The notes beneath the pieces were generated by a model. That model was not told where the DNA came from. It saw only the letters and a program-made list of their open reading frames with translations, and did not search any database. Below are positions 1-15,351 of a DNA stretch of 64,000 nucleotides, in pieces. Every line of letters starts with the position of its first letter. The first letter of the stretch is position 1. Where the stretch lies: the NCBI GenBank assembly GCA_025602915.1, contig JAHLJZ010000018.1, positions 62,001-126,000 of the forward strand, written 5' to 3'. The stretch comes from Paraphysoderma sedebokerense (Eukaryota; Blastocladiomycota; Physodermatomycetes; Physodermatales; Physodermataceae). The position numbers were made by a program, and so were the translations under genes.

Positions 1-45
1 GTTCTCTGCATACTTACACTCTATGCTTCTTTACCACCCATGCAG

Positions 46-2566
46 ACGGCAACCGCATCGTCCGGAGTTCCTGCCGTTGTCGGTTCCGTTGAACAACGAA
101 AGGTCCGCGGAGGAATTGAGTACAAGCGAGACCCGAAAGTGAAAGTATTACCAAAGCAAGGTCAACGAAATGTACTGGTTACTAGCGCCTTGCCCTATGT
201 GAATAATGAACCTCATCTGGGCAACATCATTGGTTGTGTGCTTTCGGCCGACGCATTCGCCAGGTACCTTTCAATACGAATCTCTCCATAAATCACACCA
301 AATTCTGAATATTACTTTTCTCGTAGATTCGGTCGATTACGAGGATACAATGTATTGTATGTCTGTGGAACTGATGAGTATGGTACTGCTACGGAAACAA
401 AGGCCTTAGAGGAGAAAATTTCTTGCCAAGCGCTGTGTGACAAATATCATGCCCTTCACAAGGGTATTTATGAATACTTTAGTATTGATTTTGATTATTT
501 TGGAAGAACGACAACGGAATGGCAGACAAAGTAAGGATTTCGTTAACTGGAAGAACGGGGGATGCATCACTCTAACCGGGCTCTTTATTTACAAAGAATC
601 GCTCAGGATATATTTAACAAACTGAACGCTAACAATTATGCCTTTGAACAATCCATGACTCAGTTATTTTGCGAAACCTGTCAGCGGTAAGACCCTTCGC
701 TTCTGGTTGGTTTTGGGACGAACTCGATTCATTGAAATTCTGACTTGAACGTACGAATTTATTTAAATTGAAAAGGTTTTTAGCTGATCGATACGTCGAA
801 GGAACTTGTCCATTTTGTGGGTACGAAGATGCTCGTGGAGATCAATGTGACGCTTGCCAAAAATTACTGAATGCGGTTGACTTAATCAACCCACGCTGTA
901 AACTCGACAGCACCCGACCGGTCACAAAAGAGAGCTCACATATGTTTTTGGATTTACCGAAATTACAGGATAAATGTGAAAATTTTGTTAAAACTAATAG
1001 CCAGAAAGGTATGTTTTCGTGTTGATGTTTCACAATGAAGTGCTGTCCTGATATATTTGTTTCCAGGCAAATGGTCTTCAAATTCCATCTCTATAACAAA
1101 TGGTTGGTTAAAGGAAGGTTTAAAACCGCGTTGTATTACTCGTGATTTGAAATGGGGAACACCTGTCCCCTTAGAATCTATGAAGAATAAAGTGTTCTAC
1201 GTCTGGTTTGATGCTCCTATTGGGTATGCTCTTCAAAAGTCGTTTTCAAATATAGAACCATGTATTGATCCAACATTTCTATCAGTTACCTTTCCATTAC
1301 TGCGAACTACACCGATAAATGGGAATTATGGTGGAAGAATCCAAAGAATGTTGATCTTTATCAATTTATGGGCAAAGACAATATTCCCTTCCATACAGTC
1401 ATTTTCCCTTCGTCTTTGCTTGGAAGCGGGGACGACTATACTTTATTGCATCATGTCAGTACAACAGGTGAGCAATCCACATGCATTGTATACAAAATGG
1501 TCATTTCGACTCACCAATATCCTTTCTAGAATACCTCAACTACGAAAGCGGCAAGTTCTCCAAATCCCGCAAGACTGGCGTCTTTGGATCTAATGTTAAA
1601 GATACCGGCATTCCAGTCGACGTTTGGAGATACTATTTATTCATCAACCGTCCGGAAAGCAACGATTCTGCGTTTTCTTGGAAAGATTTCATCTCTCGTA
1701 ACAATAATGAATTATTAGCCAATCTCGGTAACTTTGTTAACCGTGTTCTCAAATTTTTGGCCTCACCCAAATACCAGTCCACTGTCCCGAAATACGAGGA
1801 GAACGATCCCGCTGATGAAGGTTTCAAAAACGATATCAATGAGCTACTCAAAAATTACATTGACGCTTTCGAAAATGTTAAGCTACGCTTAGCACTACAA
1901 ATCGCCATGTCTATTTCAGCCCGAGGAAATCAATATCTTCAAGATAATAAACTCGATAACTCCCTTTTCGTTTCTAATCCCCAGAGGTGTAACAATGTCA
2001 TTGCAAACGCCATTAACCTAGTTTACCTTCTGGCTCCTATATTCTATCCGTTCATGCCCAATACCGCCGATGGAATCTGCAGGCAGTTGAATGTACCTAT
2101 GCGAAAACTATGTGAGAAATGGGAATATGGCGTCGACGAAGGGCATGTCATCGGCAAGCCGGATTATTTGTTTAAGAGGATTGAAGAAAAGATGGAAGAT
2201 GTGTACAGGGTGAAGTATGCTGGAACGAGCGCCGGTGGTGCTCCTGATGCCAAAAAGGTCGAGAACGGTGCGGCGGCAGCGACAAACGGTGCCGCCAAAC
2301 CGGATGGCAAGAAGTCGAAACGCGGTGGTGCTAGTTCTAAGAAAGCGGCCGCCCCCGATCCTGTAAAGATATTGGAATCTTTCAAAGGTACAGTTCCTGC
2401 TGATGTTCTGGAACTCAAAAAGAAAGTCGAAGTGCAAGGTGAACTTATTCGAAATATGAAAGCGGAAAAGGCCGATGCCGGGAAAATCAAAGGCGAAGTT
2501 GAATTTCTGTTGAAGTTGAAAGGAGCGTTGGGAGAAGCCGTGAACAAATTGGTTGCCTCTAATTAA
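46..2566 (+). CDS. MARS1: Methionyl-tRNA synthetase, cytosolic (left copy, 5' end outside window)
   Basis: Seven exons: 46-263, 327-530, 597-686, 776-1008, 1067-1223, 1286-1467 and 1530-2566. All junctions are GT-AG and the frame closes exactly. This part carries the HIGH-class motif HLGN, the zinc-knuckle cysteines (CPFCG and CDACQ), the KFSKS signature for the KMSKS loop and a C-terminal WHEP-type helical hairpin after a Lys/Ala-rich linker. The ATG at 40 is not a start: it lies at the end of an intron, and the two upstream exons are seen in the right copy (26722-27396). It is identical to that copy where both exist. Confidence 0.95.
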
Positions 2567-2808
2567 GCACTTCTGTCAATGGAAATATAGGATTGTAGAA
2601 CAGAATTGGTCTTGATGACGAGACAGTATTGTGATATAATTTTTATAAATAGATAGAGTGAATCGAGAGGAAAGAAAAGAAAGAATAAAAGATGATTTTT
2701 TTGTGATTCTGAAGAATGACTTGGCGAGAATATTTCCCTTCTGAACGCGGCATCTGACTTTGAAAGTCGACATCCATCAGAATAGGTCCATAGTAATCTT
2801 CATAAAGA

Positions 2809-5054
2809 ATGTCATCACATCGGCAATCTCATTACGCTATATTTATATCGGCCGCGGTATTGCGTCTCTGCATATTCTTATTCACAGACACAACCTGGGC
2901 AATCGATCGGGTTGAATTGTCAACTCCAGTGACCTCGTTTAAAAGATGTACGATTTCATCACTCTTTGCTGTTGTCTTTTCCGAAGTGAAACAGACCTCT
3001 TATTAACTATATGAATGTTAATATCTTTTCTCTTGCTGTAACTTAAATTCATGACAATCCGGCTTTCAATCCTCATCGTCGTGAACAAAAACAAAAACCG
3101 TAAACAAATCGTGCTAACAGTGAAGGAAGGGCTATACCTCTATGAATCTAATATATCAGTATACGACAATAATGTGTTTCACCAGGTACCGTCCCTGTTT
3201 ATTACATATCCGATCTCATTAGTTCAGATATCTGACAAAGTTTTTGGTCCATTATGTCACTTTGCTGCCGTCCCAAATCACTCCAGCCTCCACTGTTGCT
3301 GCCATTCTTTCAACTACTTTATTCGCCATTTTCTGGTACGATGAATTCAAGAGTGAGAGAATTATTCTTACAGATAGTATACATTATATGTGACTTGTTA
3401 ATTGGGTGGTGCTTGATTCAAATTGGAAATGAAAAAGGCAGTATTGACGGAACCATCAAAGTCCGTGATTCCGTTCGCAAAGAGGCTTTACAAGATGAAA
3501 GTGACTACGAAGACAATAGCGAGAACGAATCGAATCCGGAAAGCGATGACGATTCAAAGCCGCTGATGCAGAAAGAGAAGAAAATTCGCGACCGACAGCA
3601 GAAGAGGACTGAAGGCGTCGGTCTTACTGCGTTTAAGGGAGAATGGGATATTCAAGTGAATGAGCGGATCGTTCTATTTCTGTATCCTTTATTCGAAATA
3701 CTTGATAATACTCTTATGAATTGCTCGTTTCTCCTTAACGAATTGACTGCTTCCTTGAACGCGCCGTATTAACTCATCAGATACCTTTTCAACCCATTGA
3801 CAATTCTCTCGTGTATATCTCAAAATACCAATATATTTACATCGTTGGCGACAGTATTTGGAGTATATGCTGCTACACGAGGTAGAAAGTTTATTCGCTT
3901 TTTGTGGTATTTGGTAAAATATTGATCTATTTCGCGCGCACTCAGGACGTCTGATACAATCGTCAATGTCGATTGCTGCTGCATCATACCTAGGAGTGTA
4001 TCCTGTTATGTACATATCCCCCGTGATACTGATTTTGGCCGAAACTCTCAGTAAGAAGAACACAGATAAGGTTGGTCGGAAGTTGTTGCGGTCTCTATAA
4101 TGGCGAATAACCCATTGTAATGTATCGCATCTAGGTTCAATCACTTATTGGTGTAGGAATGAAAGTTACAATTAGCACATTATTGTGGATCTCAGCTTTT
4201 CTTTTCTTGTCATTTTTGATGGTGGATGAATCTGTTGACGAGTTCATTAAGTGCTTGAAATCGGTGTACGGAACTATGTATGTTACATTGTCTTGCTTCG
4301 TGTTGAGAAGGGTCCCACTAACGAAGTGCCTTCATTTTTTGGTGGTAGTTTGTTAGTTAGTGACTTGCGACCGAATATTGGGTTATGGTGGTACCTGTTT
4401 ATCGAAATCTTTGAACACTTCCGGAACTTTTTCCTCTTTGTATTCCAATTCCATCTGTTTAGTTACGTCGTCCCCTTTTCTATTCGGTTCAAGTGCGTAC
4501 ACTTTCCGTTATGGTTCCTTACCAGTCCTAGCTTATGATAAATTTGTCTTACCTTCACTTATTGGATGACGAATAGATCGCATCCATTATTTATAGTATA
4601 CCTACTGTCAGGTGTAATCGCAACTTTCAAGTCTTATCCAAGTGTAGGAGATATTGCGTTGGTTTGGGGTTTCTTGAGTTTGTTTCCCGAAATATTTAAG
4701 TGTAAGTTGACTTTATACCTTCATACTCGTCTGTTCTGATAATCGTTTCAATCACTAACTGTTTCGTCGTTGTGTTCAACGTTTGCTATAAAAATATAAG
4801 ACATGAGATACTCGTACCTTTCCTCGAGTATCTTCATCTACACTTGTTTTCTTTCTCCGTTGTTTTACCATTTATGGCTGTATACTGGATCCGGCAATGC
4901 CAATTTCTTTTACGCTATTACCTTGGTGATTGGGCTAGGAAACGTGTTAGTGTTAACAGATAGCGTGTTCGCCTTTAGAAGACGATTGTTCGATATCCAA
5001 CACGCCGGAAGAGCTGGAAACGAACAAGAAGCAGAAGTGGTTCAGGTTTATTAG
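2809..5054 (+). CDS. PIGU: GPI transamidase subunit PIG-U/CDC91 (left copy)
   Basis: Multi-exon gene for a polytopic ER membrane subunit of the GPI transamidase, which attaches GPI anchors to proteins. Recognised from the family pattern in order: VELSTPVTSFKR, then (after an intron 2948-3120) LKEGLYLYESNISVYDNNVFHQ-like sequence, FNPLTILSCIS, YLGVYPVMYISP, DLRPNIGLWWY with EIFEHF, YPSVGDIAL, and the C-terminal GSGNANFFYAITL. Human PIGU has the same blocks in the same order. An acidic, Ser/Asp/Glu-rich insert (about 3440-3610) sits in a loop after the second helix region and is unusually long. The first ATG with a hydrophobic helix is taken as start. It follows MetRS in the same direction with a 242-bp gap and is tail-to-tail with TRDMT1. 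Confidence 0.94.
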
Positions 5055-5226
5055 GTGGGGTGAATAATAAAGCGTCACTAAACGATTGCCTGTATTCCCG
5101 CCTAAGGCGTGAAATGAGGGGTAATGTACTGGTAACAAAGTAGTGATAAATTTGTTGAGTACAAATAAAAACGAATTGACTGCTATGATTCTGTACAGTT
5201 ATCAGATTAAATCAACTGTCATTACA

Positions 5227-7143
5227 TTAATTTCCAATATCGCTAACCATATACCGTATCAATTCTGAAACTACATATACATTAATACTATTACCCAACA
5301 ATCTATATTGCTGCTTTAACGTCGTAATCTCGGGAAACGAAAATGAAGATGGAAAATGTAACAGATTTGATATTTCGCGCGGGGTAAAATATCGCATTTG
5401 TAATGCGGAGAGTGGGTTGTTTGGTAAAGATGGATTAGTTGTAGATCCTTGTGTAGAGGTATCCTTAGTAGAGTCTGCCGAGGACGAAGTTGCCGGTGAA
5501 AAAGTCACAGAGGCAGCGGGTGCTTCGGTAGCTGATATCGGATCTAGGAGAACTCGATGCTTCGATTTTGGATGTGGCAAAATTCTGAAGTTATTGTTTA
5601 AATGCGGGAAATGTATTCGGCGTAGGTTAAAGTATTCCGTCCATATTGGTGAAACCTAGGAGATCAGAAGAATATAAGTTATAAATCTTGTAATCCATAA
5701 TTACAAGAAGTTTGGTTCAACTATGATAAAACACATACATCAACGTCTTCAGTTAGCTGCAACATTGAACCGGTTGCTTCGACATAATGATAGTATCCTT
5801 TGGTAAAGCAACATGAAGCAGATGAGGACGGCGTGACAATATCTGTCCCAATGACAAGTTAAAACCTCTTACAGTCACAACTTACGAAAAAGAATATGAA
5901 ATAGGTTCAAAATCAATTTATCCTACCAAATATTGGAGCAAACTTCCACAACACTTTATCCGGCACATTTGCCACAGCAGTCATATTTTCTGAGCTCTGC
6001 AGATACTCATTAATAGATTTCTGGACGACCGTAGTTCGATTAGGGCTAGGTATATCACATTGAATTCCCACCGCTGTGTGATTAAAGGATAATGGTGATA
6101 GTTTTGCGAGAAGGTAATAGCGTAGCCTCGAGTTCGGTATTCCGAATTGATATGGGTTTAGGTGAAATTCTTGGTAACTATAATTTAATTTTGATAACTG
6201 CGATAGCAAAAATTCATGTGTATCGGATTCATCAAATCCTTTGACGTTCTAGATATATATTTTCCACGATCACAATAATATCAGAGTGATAACTAATCAT
6301 TAGCCGTTTCCGTCCACATCGATTAACGAAAGCATTATTTCAAGAAGCTTAAGTAGCGAATTTGAACCAAACCTCGATTAAAATGTATTTAGGTTTATTT
6401 TCTAACGACGGTAACACGGTATCCATTAAATAGATGAAACTTTTAGCTCTAGAGTCCTTTGATCCCTCTTGTTTGGAACATTTTTGTCGACTGTAAGGTT
6501 GACAAGGCGGGGACATTGTCCATAGATCTGCACGATACTTGTTGAATTTCGAGACTGGAATAGATTCAATAAGAGACTATGGCAACATAGCAACATTTTG
6601 AAATTTTTCAGTCTGTGGCCTGATGAGTTTTGTTGCAAGCGATAGAAAAATAGACACACCTGAGTTATTCTCTCTCTGCCAAAGTTATGCGCTATTAATT
6701 AGGTCAGAAGATAAATCAAAGCAATAATAAAAAGACATGGAATAAACTGATTAGACTGATGGTCGTTGATGAAGTGGCAAATGTGGAAAAATCATTTGAT
6801 TTACCATAGACGTTGTTAGCGATATCATTGACTTCGAATGCCTGCACAACTTCAAAATCTGGAACAACGTCATCACATAATAAAGGAAATAACCAGTTTT
6901 AGCATTTATTCGGTGTAATTAAAGATACCCACAATCCAAGTTAAAGAGAGATTACAATTGAAATGAATTATTCACGAACCAATTTTTGAAGTCGATAATG
7001 CACAATGCTAAACGGAGGTTGAAAAGGGTTAATCCGAGAATATGAAATCTACTATTAAAGGAGGTCGCAGGAGGTCCCGCCAGGAAGATATTTACCATTC
7101 CTCCAATACCGCTATAAAATTCTAACACCCTCAATTTTTCCAT
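5227..7143 (-). CDS. TRDMT1: tRNA (cytosine-38-C5) methyltransferase DNMT2 (left copy)
   Basis: Multi-exon DNMT2 family gene; enzymes of this family methylate C38 of tRNA-Asp. The start exon (7143 downward) reads [16 protein letters not shown], the SAM-binding motif I. Later exons give [11 protein letters not shown], the catalytic motif [14 protein letters not shown] (around 6500), [20 protein letters not shown] (motif VIII region, around 6140) and the family-specific CFTKGY block (around 5805), followed by EATGSMLQ. The C-terminal motifs IX/X read [13 protein letters not shown] and RLLGNSINV. The catalytic Cys is present, so the enzyme should be active. Between the CFT block and motif IX lies an extra low-complexity segment of roughly 80-90 residues, rich in Ser, Thr, Ala and Pro, absent from animal DNMT2. 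A CACGTG box lies 64 bp upstream of the ATG. Confidence 0.94.
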
Positions 7144-7206
7144 GACTCTGATTTATTAATTCGAACTGACCATGGGTGTCGGTACTTCAGACATCTTGTT
7201 TATTCT

Positions 7207-7212
7207 CACGTG
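7207..7212. promoter_or_regulatory. CACGTG box upstream of TRDMT1
   Basis: 64 bp before the TRDMT1 ATG; repeated at 34638-34643. One of five such boxes in unique sequence that sit 64-101 bp before start codons. Confidence 0.4.
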
Positions 7213-7249
7213 CAAATAAATATAATAAATTTAGTTTTACGACATAAGC

Positions 7250-8629
<1,380 letters not shown>

Positions 8630-8692
8630 TTCGACGAGCAATGATTTCCTTACATTCAGTCAGTGTAATGGAGTAGCCAGTTGTATTTAATG

Positions 8693-8698
8693 CACGTG
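8693..8698. promoter_or_regulatory. CACGTG box upstream of DHPS
   Basis: 64 bp before the DHPS ATG, the same spacing as at TRDMT1; repeated at 36124-36129. Confidence 0.4.
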
Positions 8699-8854
8699 AC
8701 GAGTTGCTGGGACGACGTTCTGCTTCCAATCTTTCGCGTCCTACTTGACAGCAGTTTGCTCACTTATACCCGATATGCACCAGAAAAATTTAGGCTTATG
8801 CCAATATATTCGATGTAACAAACATTTAGGGTAACATTTCTTAGACATAAAATT

Positions 8855-11610
8855 TCACCGGGGAGCAGACGGTTCTGCGCGCTTGAATTCATAGAAATGA
8901 GGTCTATTGAGAAATATTGGAAAATATTGTCAAATTAGATGGAGGAGATTTTTCTGATATAAATAAAAGAAACGTACGCTAGTTCACTTAGCCATTCTTC
9001 TTCCACTGCCATCACCTCTTTCATAAACTTTTTTGTGCTTTCTACAATTTCATGGAACACGACACATTTTGGAGTCCGTTTAAATAAGACACTATTTGGA
9101 TGTGCCCAAACTGTTTCGCCACCTCTAATCAGCTTGTAACTTCCGTCCATTTGAAGTATAGCAGCATGAGGAAAATATCCAGACACTATAGCTTTGCGAA
9201 TGGCAATTGTGTCATTCGTCGACGTTTTAGTCGGAAGTTTGAAGTGAGAGAGATGGCTGAGAAGGTATTGACGAATTTGGTGGGCACGTTGAAGGGATTT
9301 ATTGTTGAGAAAATGGAGGTGACACCACCTAGGCGAAAGTTTTCCAAGTTTCGTATAAGCTAGGTATACTATAGAGCTTATTAGTCTCCGCTTTTCAATA
9401 AACGGGAGGTAAGACACACAAAACCATTTAGATATGTCAGATGGTCTCCTTCTAAGACGGCAAACTTCAGTTTTTCTGTCTCGGCATCTATGCGCTTCTC
9501 TCTCGGAGAAAGGAATACGTTCTAATAATGACATGAATTGAATACACACACAAGACAGGCGAATATAGTAAACCATTACCTCGACTGAGAGCATTGCTAC
9601 GATTGTCACAACCTCTTGAACGCATCCAAATTCGACAGCGGCAAACAACTAAACAGGAGAAGATTTGTGAGGATTAACAAGAGTAGAATATTAGAGATGC
9701 ACAATACGTACGACTTTGGCTAAAAGTGGTTCTACGGGCATTTCGGCCATGCGCAATCCTTTCGGAATTGTCAAAGACCCATATTCGTCAATAGCATCCC
9801 AAGCGTATAGCAATTCTAGAGCTCGCTCCATGGAAAGACTGCTCGGCGGGTCAACCCAATCCCAACGTATCACATTATCGATACCAAGCGCCTTGAGTTG
9901 GAGAACAACCGTTGAGAGATTTGTGCGTTGGATTTCAGGCATCGTAGTCGCGGGAAGTGTAGAATATAAATCTGAAGGATATAGACGGTAGCATTTTCCT
10001 GGCCGGACTCGACCGGCTCGACCTAGAATCACCATTAACAATCATCATTTAGTCACTTTTGACTATTTAAAACGTTACCTGCTCGTTGAGTTGCACTGGA
10101 TTGCGACGCAGGGGTGACAACGAGAGTTGAAAGATTTGTAATGGGATTATAGGTGCGAATCTGAGAATTATGGTTAACGAGTGCACTTGAAAATAAGCAG
10201 AATCATATCAATCTCACCTTGACAAATCCGCAATCGATGACATAAACGATTCCTTCAATTGTAATTGATGCCTCCGCAATATTTGTCGCGACGACCACTT
10301 TCCTTGTTCCTCGGGGAGTCGGTTCAAATATTTTCATTTGTTGCTCCGAAGACATCCCAGCGTATAACGGCAGCGCAAGAAGCTTGAAAGGCGAATTTAA
10401 CGATCTACACGTAATATCAGTATTTCTCAATCATTTGTAGCTAAAGAGAGGAGCACCAACCTTTGACGGTTCTTCAATCCAGAGACCACTTTATCAATTT
10501 CTTCTCGTCCCGTAAGAAAGACTAAAATATCCCCAGCATCCTCGCGCTCATGAATAGTGGCTGCCACATTGATAGCCTCTTCGACGTAATCCTGACAAGG
10601 CTCGATCTGATAATGAATATCCACTGGAAACATACGACCTTCTAAGGTCATCAAGGTCACTGGCTCTTTTCCATCGTAACCCTTCACATCTTTAAAATAT
10701 TGAGCAAATTTTTCAGCATCCAAAGTTGCACTAGCCACGATTAAACGTAAATCCGGCCGTTTGCGCATAATTTTCTTAATCAATCCCAATAACAAGTCAG
10801 TGTAAACAGATCTTTCGTGTGCTTCGTCGATCATTATCACACTATACTTAGATAGCAGCGGGTCAGACAAAGTTTCTCTGAATAAAGTGCCATCGGTCGT
10901 ATATTTGATTCGAGTGTCGGCAGAGGATTTATCGTCGAACCGAATTGAATATCCGACCTAGATCATCAGGTCAACAACAATGAAAATGTTTACTTTAGCC
11001 CAATCTTTCAATGGCCAGCATACCTCCTCCCCCAATTGACAACTTCTTTCTTCTGCCACCCTACTGGCAATACTGGTTGCCGCAACTCTTCTCGGTTGGG
11101 TGCAAACAACAGTTCGTCCGCCTTCACTCCAACCAACTTCGTGAAGGTACTGAGGAATTTGTGTCGTTTTGCCTGAACCGGTCTGACCAATAATAACTGT
11201 AACTGGATGATTTTCAACTAAATAGAGGATTTGATTTCCTATAACCAGAAAATCCGATGTCAGAACGTCTAAACTAACCCCGCCAACCAAGCACTGCAAT
11301 TTCAAGATCATCAAAGAATTGAAATGATCTTGACGTACTATGTTTGTAAATAGGCAATCGAAGCCTCTGCTGGCTTAACGGCAATCCAGAGGCCTCACTA
11401 CTATATGCATTGAATGTGGCGATCACTAGATCATCCTCCTCGGCCGTCGTCGCTCGCAGGCCGACAGGTCTAAGAACATTAGAACCTATGAACCAAAATT
11501 TGCGCCGAGAATTGATGAGTGAATGTCCATAAATATTTCATTAAACCATAATTTTGACTACTAAAAATAACATACCTGGGGCTACAGTCCCCGGTTTCCA
11601 GAATGCCATG
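8855..11610 (-). CDS. DHX35: DEAH-box RNA helicase DHX35 (left copy)
   Basis: ATP-dependent RNA helicase of the spliceosome-associated DEAH family. The start exon reads [12 protein letters not shown], matching the FWRPGT opening of human DHX35. Helicase motifs follow in order: GQTGSGKTT (motif I, about 11190), TQPRRVAA (Ia), DEAH (about 10830), SAT (about 10733), [10 protein letters not shown] (V) and [10 protein letters not shown] (VI). Next come the winged-helix/ratchet part ([11 protein letters not shown]) and the OB-fold region (VSGYFPHAA), ending [16 protein letters not shown]. The last exon is short: the splice at the ELA codon brings in 8904-8855, as in human DHX35 (ELAPHFY). DHX35 rather than Prp43/DHX15 is supported by the N-terminus and by [15 protein letters not shown]. 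Confidence 0.92.
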
Positions 11611-11970
11611 GCTAGAAAGAGCGGTGTGGTTAGCAGTAGGTGGTCAAAATTGCGAAATTCCACGGCCGCGGACTTGGGTCAGACGCAGAATCGTGGTCAC
11701 AACCGTCTCTGTATACGTTGAAATATGTGGCCGACAATGATAGCATGTACCATTCTTTAAGATGGCGAAGAGCACTTAGCAACTCGTACAATTGATTGGT
11801 GACTACGGTATGTGTTCAAGATAAGACATGATTGATACATGAATGGAGCGATCGACAATGGAAGGTAAAAGTTCAAAAAATGCTCTGATTTATTGAACAT
11901 ATAACTTATTCAAATTATCATGCCAGCACTAAGACCATGCTCACAACCACTGGCATCAAGATATTTGTAT
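11611..11970. other. Intergenic gap, DHX35 promoter / GH47 3' flank
   Basis: 360 bp between the 3' end of the GH47 gene and the DHX35 start. I see no gene, RNA or strong motif in it. The same holds for the copy at 39042-39401. Confidence 0.6.
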
Positions 11971-14799
<2,829 letters not shown>

Positions 14800-15351
14800 C
14801 CTCCAGTGTCAATTAAGGCCAAGATTGGAAACGTCTTTCTTATACTACCGAGAAACAAGGTTGACAACTGTAACGATGACACAAGCAGATAAGGGGGGAT
14901 GAATTCAGTTGTACTGCAATATTAAAATAGAACTTGAGTGGAATGCAGTAGGAATAGGTTATGGAGCATTGGTCATGCGAATTGAAGTCGGGGCGGGGAG
15001 ACAACTCCCACATCCACCATTTCACAGGGAAATCTTGTCCACCTCAAATATATCGGCAAATGGCGAGAGGATCTAAAATTCCAATCGTTTGTATTATCAG
15101 GCAATATTCCAGAACACTTCCACAGATTCCGCCGGAGAGCCTTCAACAGAAATGTCCGAGAATCTGGAACGAACAGTTGCCCGAATTCGGGGATGCAATC
15201 AAGCTGCGAGTAACATAGATTTTCAATTTTTAACGGGACCCAAAACTGGGATTACTATTGATATTTATGATAATCTATGACATATGCGGAACAGAATTTT
15301 ACATAGTCGATATGCAAAGTAATTTCAGGTGTGTCACCATAATGTACAATC
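14800..15351. other. Intergenic region between GH47 and dsRBD genes
   Basis: 552 bp upstream of the GH47 start and downstream of the dsRBD gene. The only candidate inside it is the tiny plus-strand ORF at 15060-15218, listed separately. The rest shows nothing recognisable. Copy at 42231-42782. Confidence 0.6.
15060..15218 (+). CDS. Possible very small gene, unrecognised (left copy)
   Basis: An ATG in good context (gcaaATGG) opens MARGSKIPI. A 39-nt GT-AG intron (15087-15125) could be removed to give IPPESLQQKCPRIWN and a stop at 15216-15218, for about 39 residues. The putative intron is a multiple of three and stop-free, so the unspliced form (52 residues) is also open. The composition looks protein-like, but I do not recognise a family. 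It lies in the promoter side of GH47 on the opposite strand and could be chance. Confidence 0.25.
   Translation: MARGSKIPIVCIIRQYSRTLPQIPPESLQQKCPRIWNEQLPEFGDAIKLRVT

Noticed and set aside
40-45. ATG at 40 (and 27471) as MetRS start
   Set aside because: It lies at the 3' end of an intron (the exon begins at 46 after CAG), and the right copy shows two upstream exons with the GST-like domain.
8855-11610. Identification as Prp43/DHX15
   Set aside because: The N-terminus (FWKPGT) and the C-terminal ELAPHFY block fit DHX35 better.
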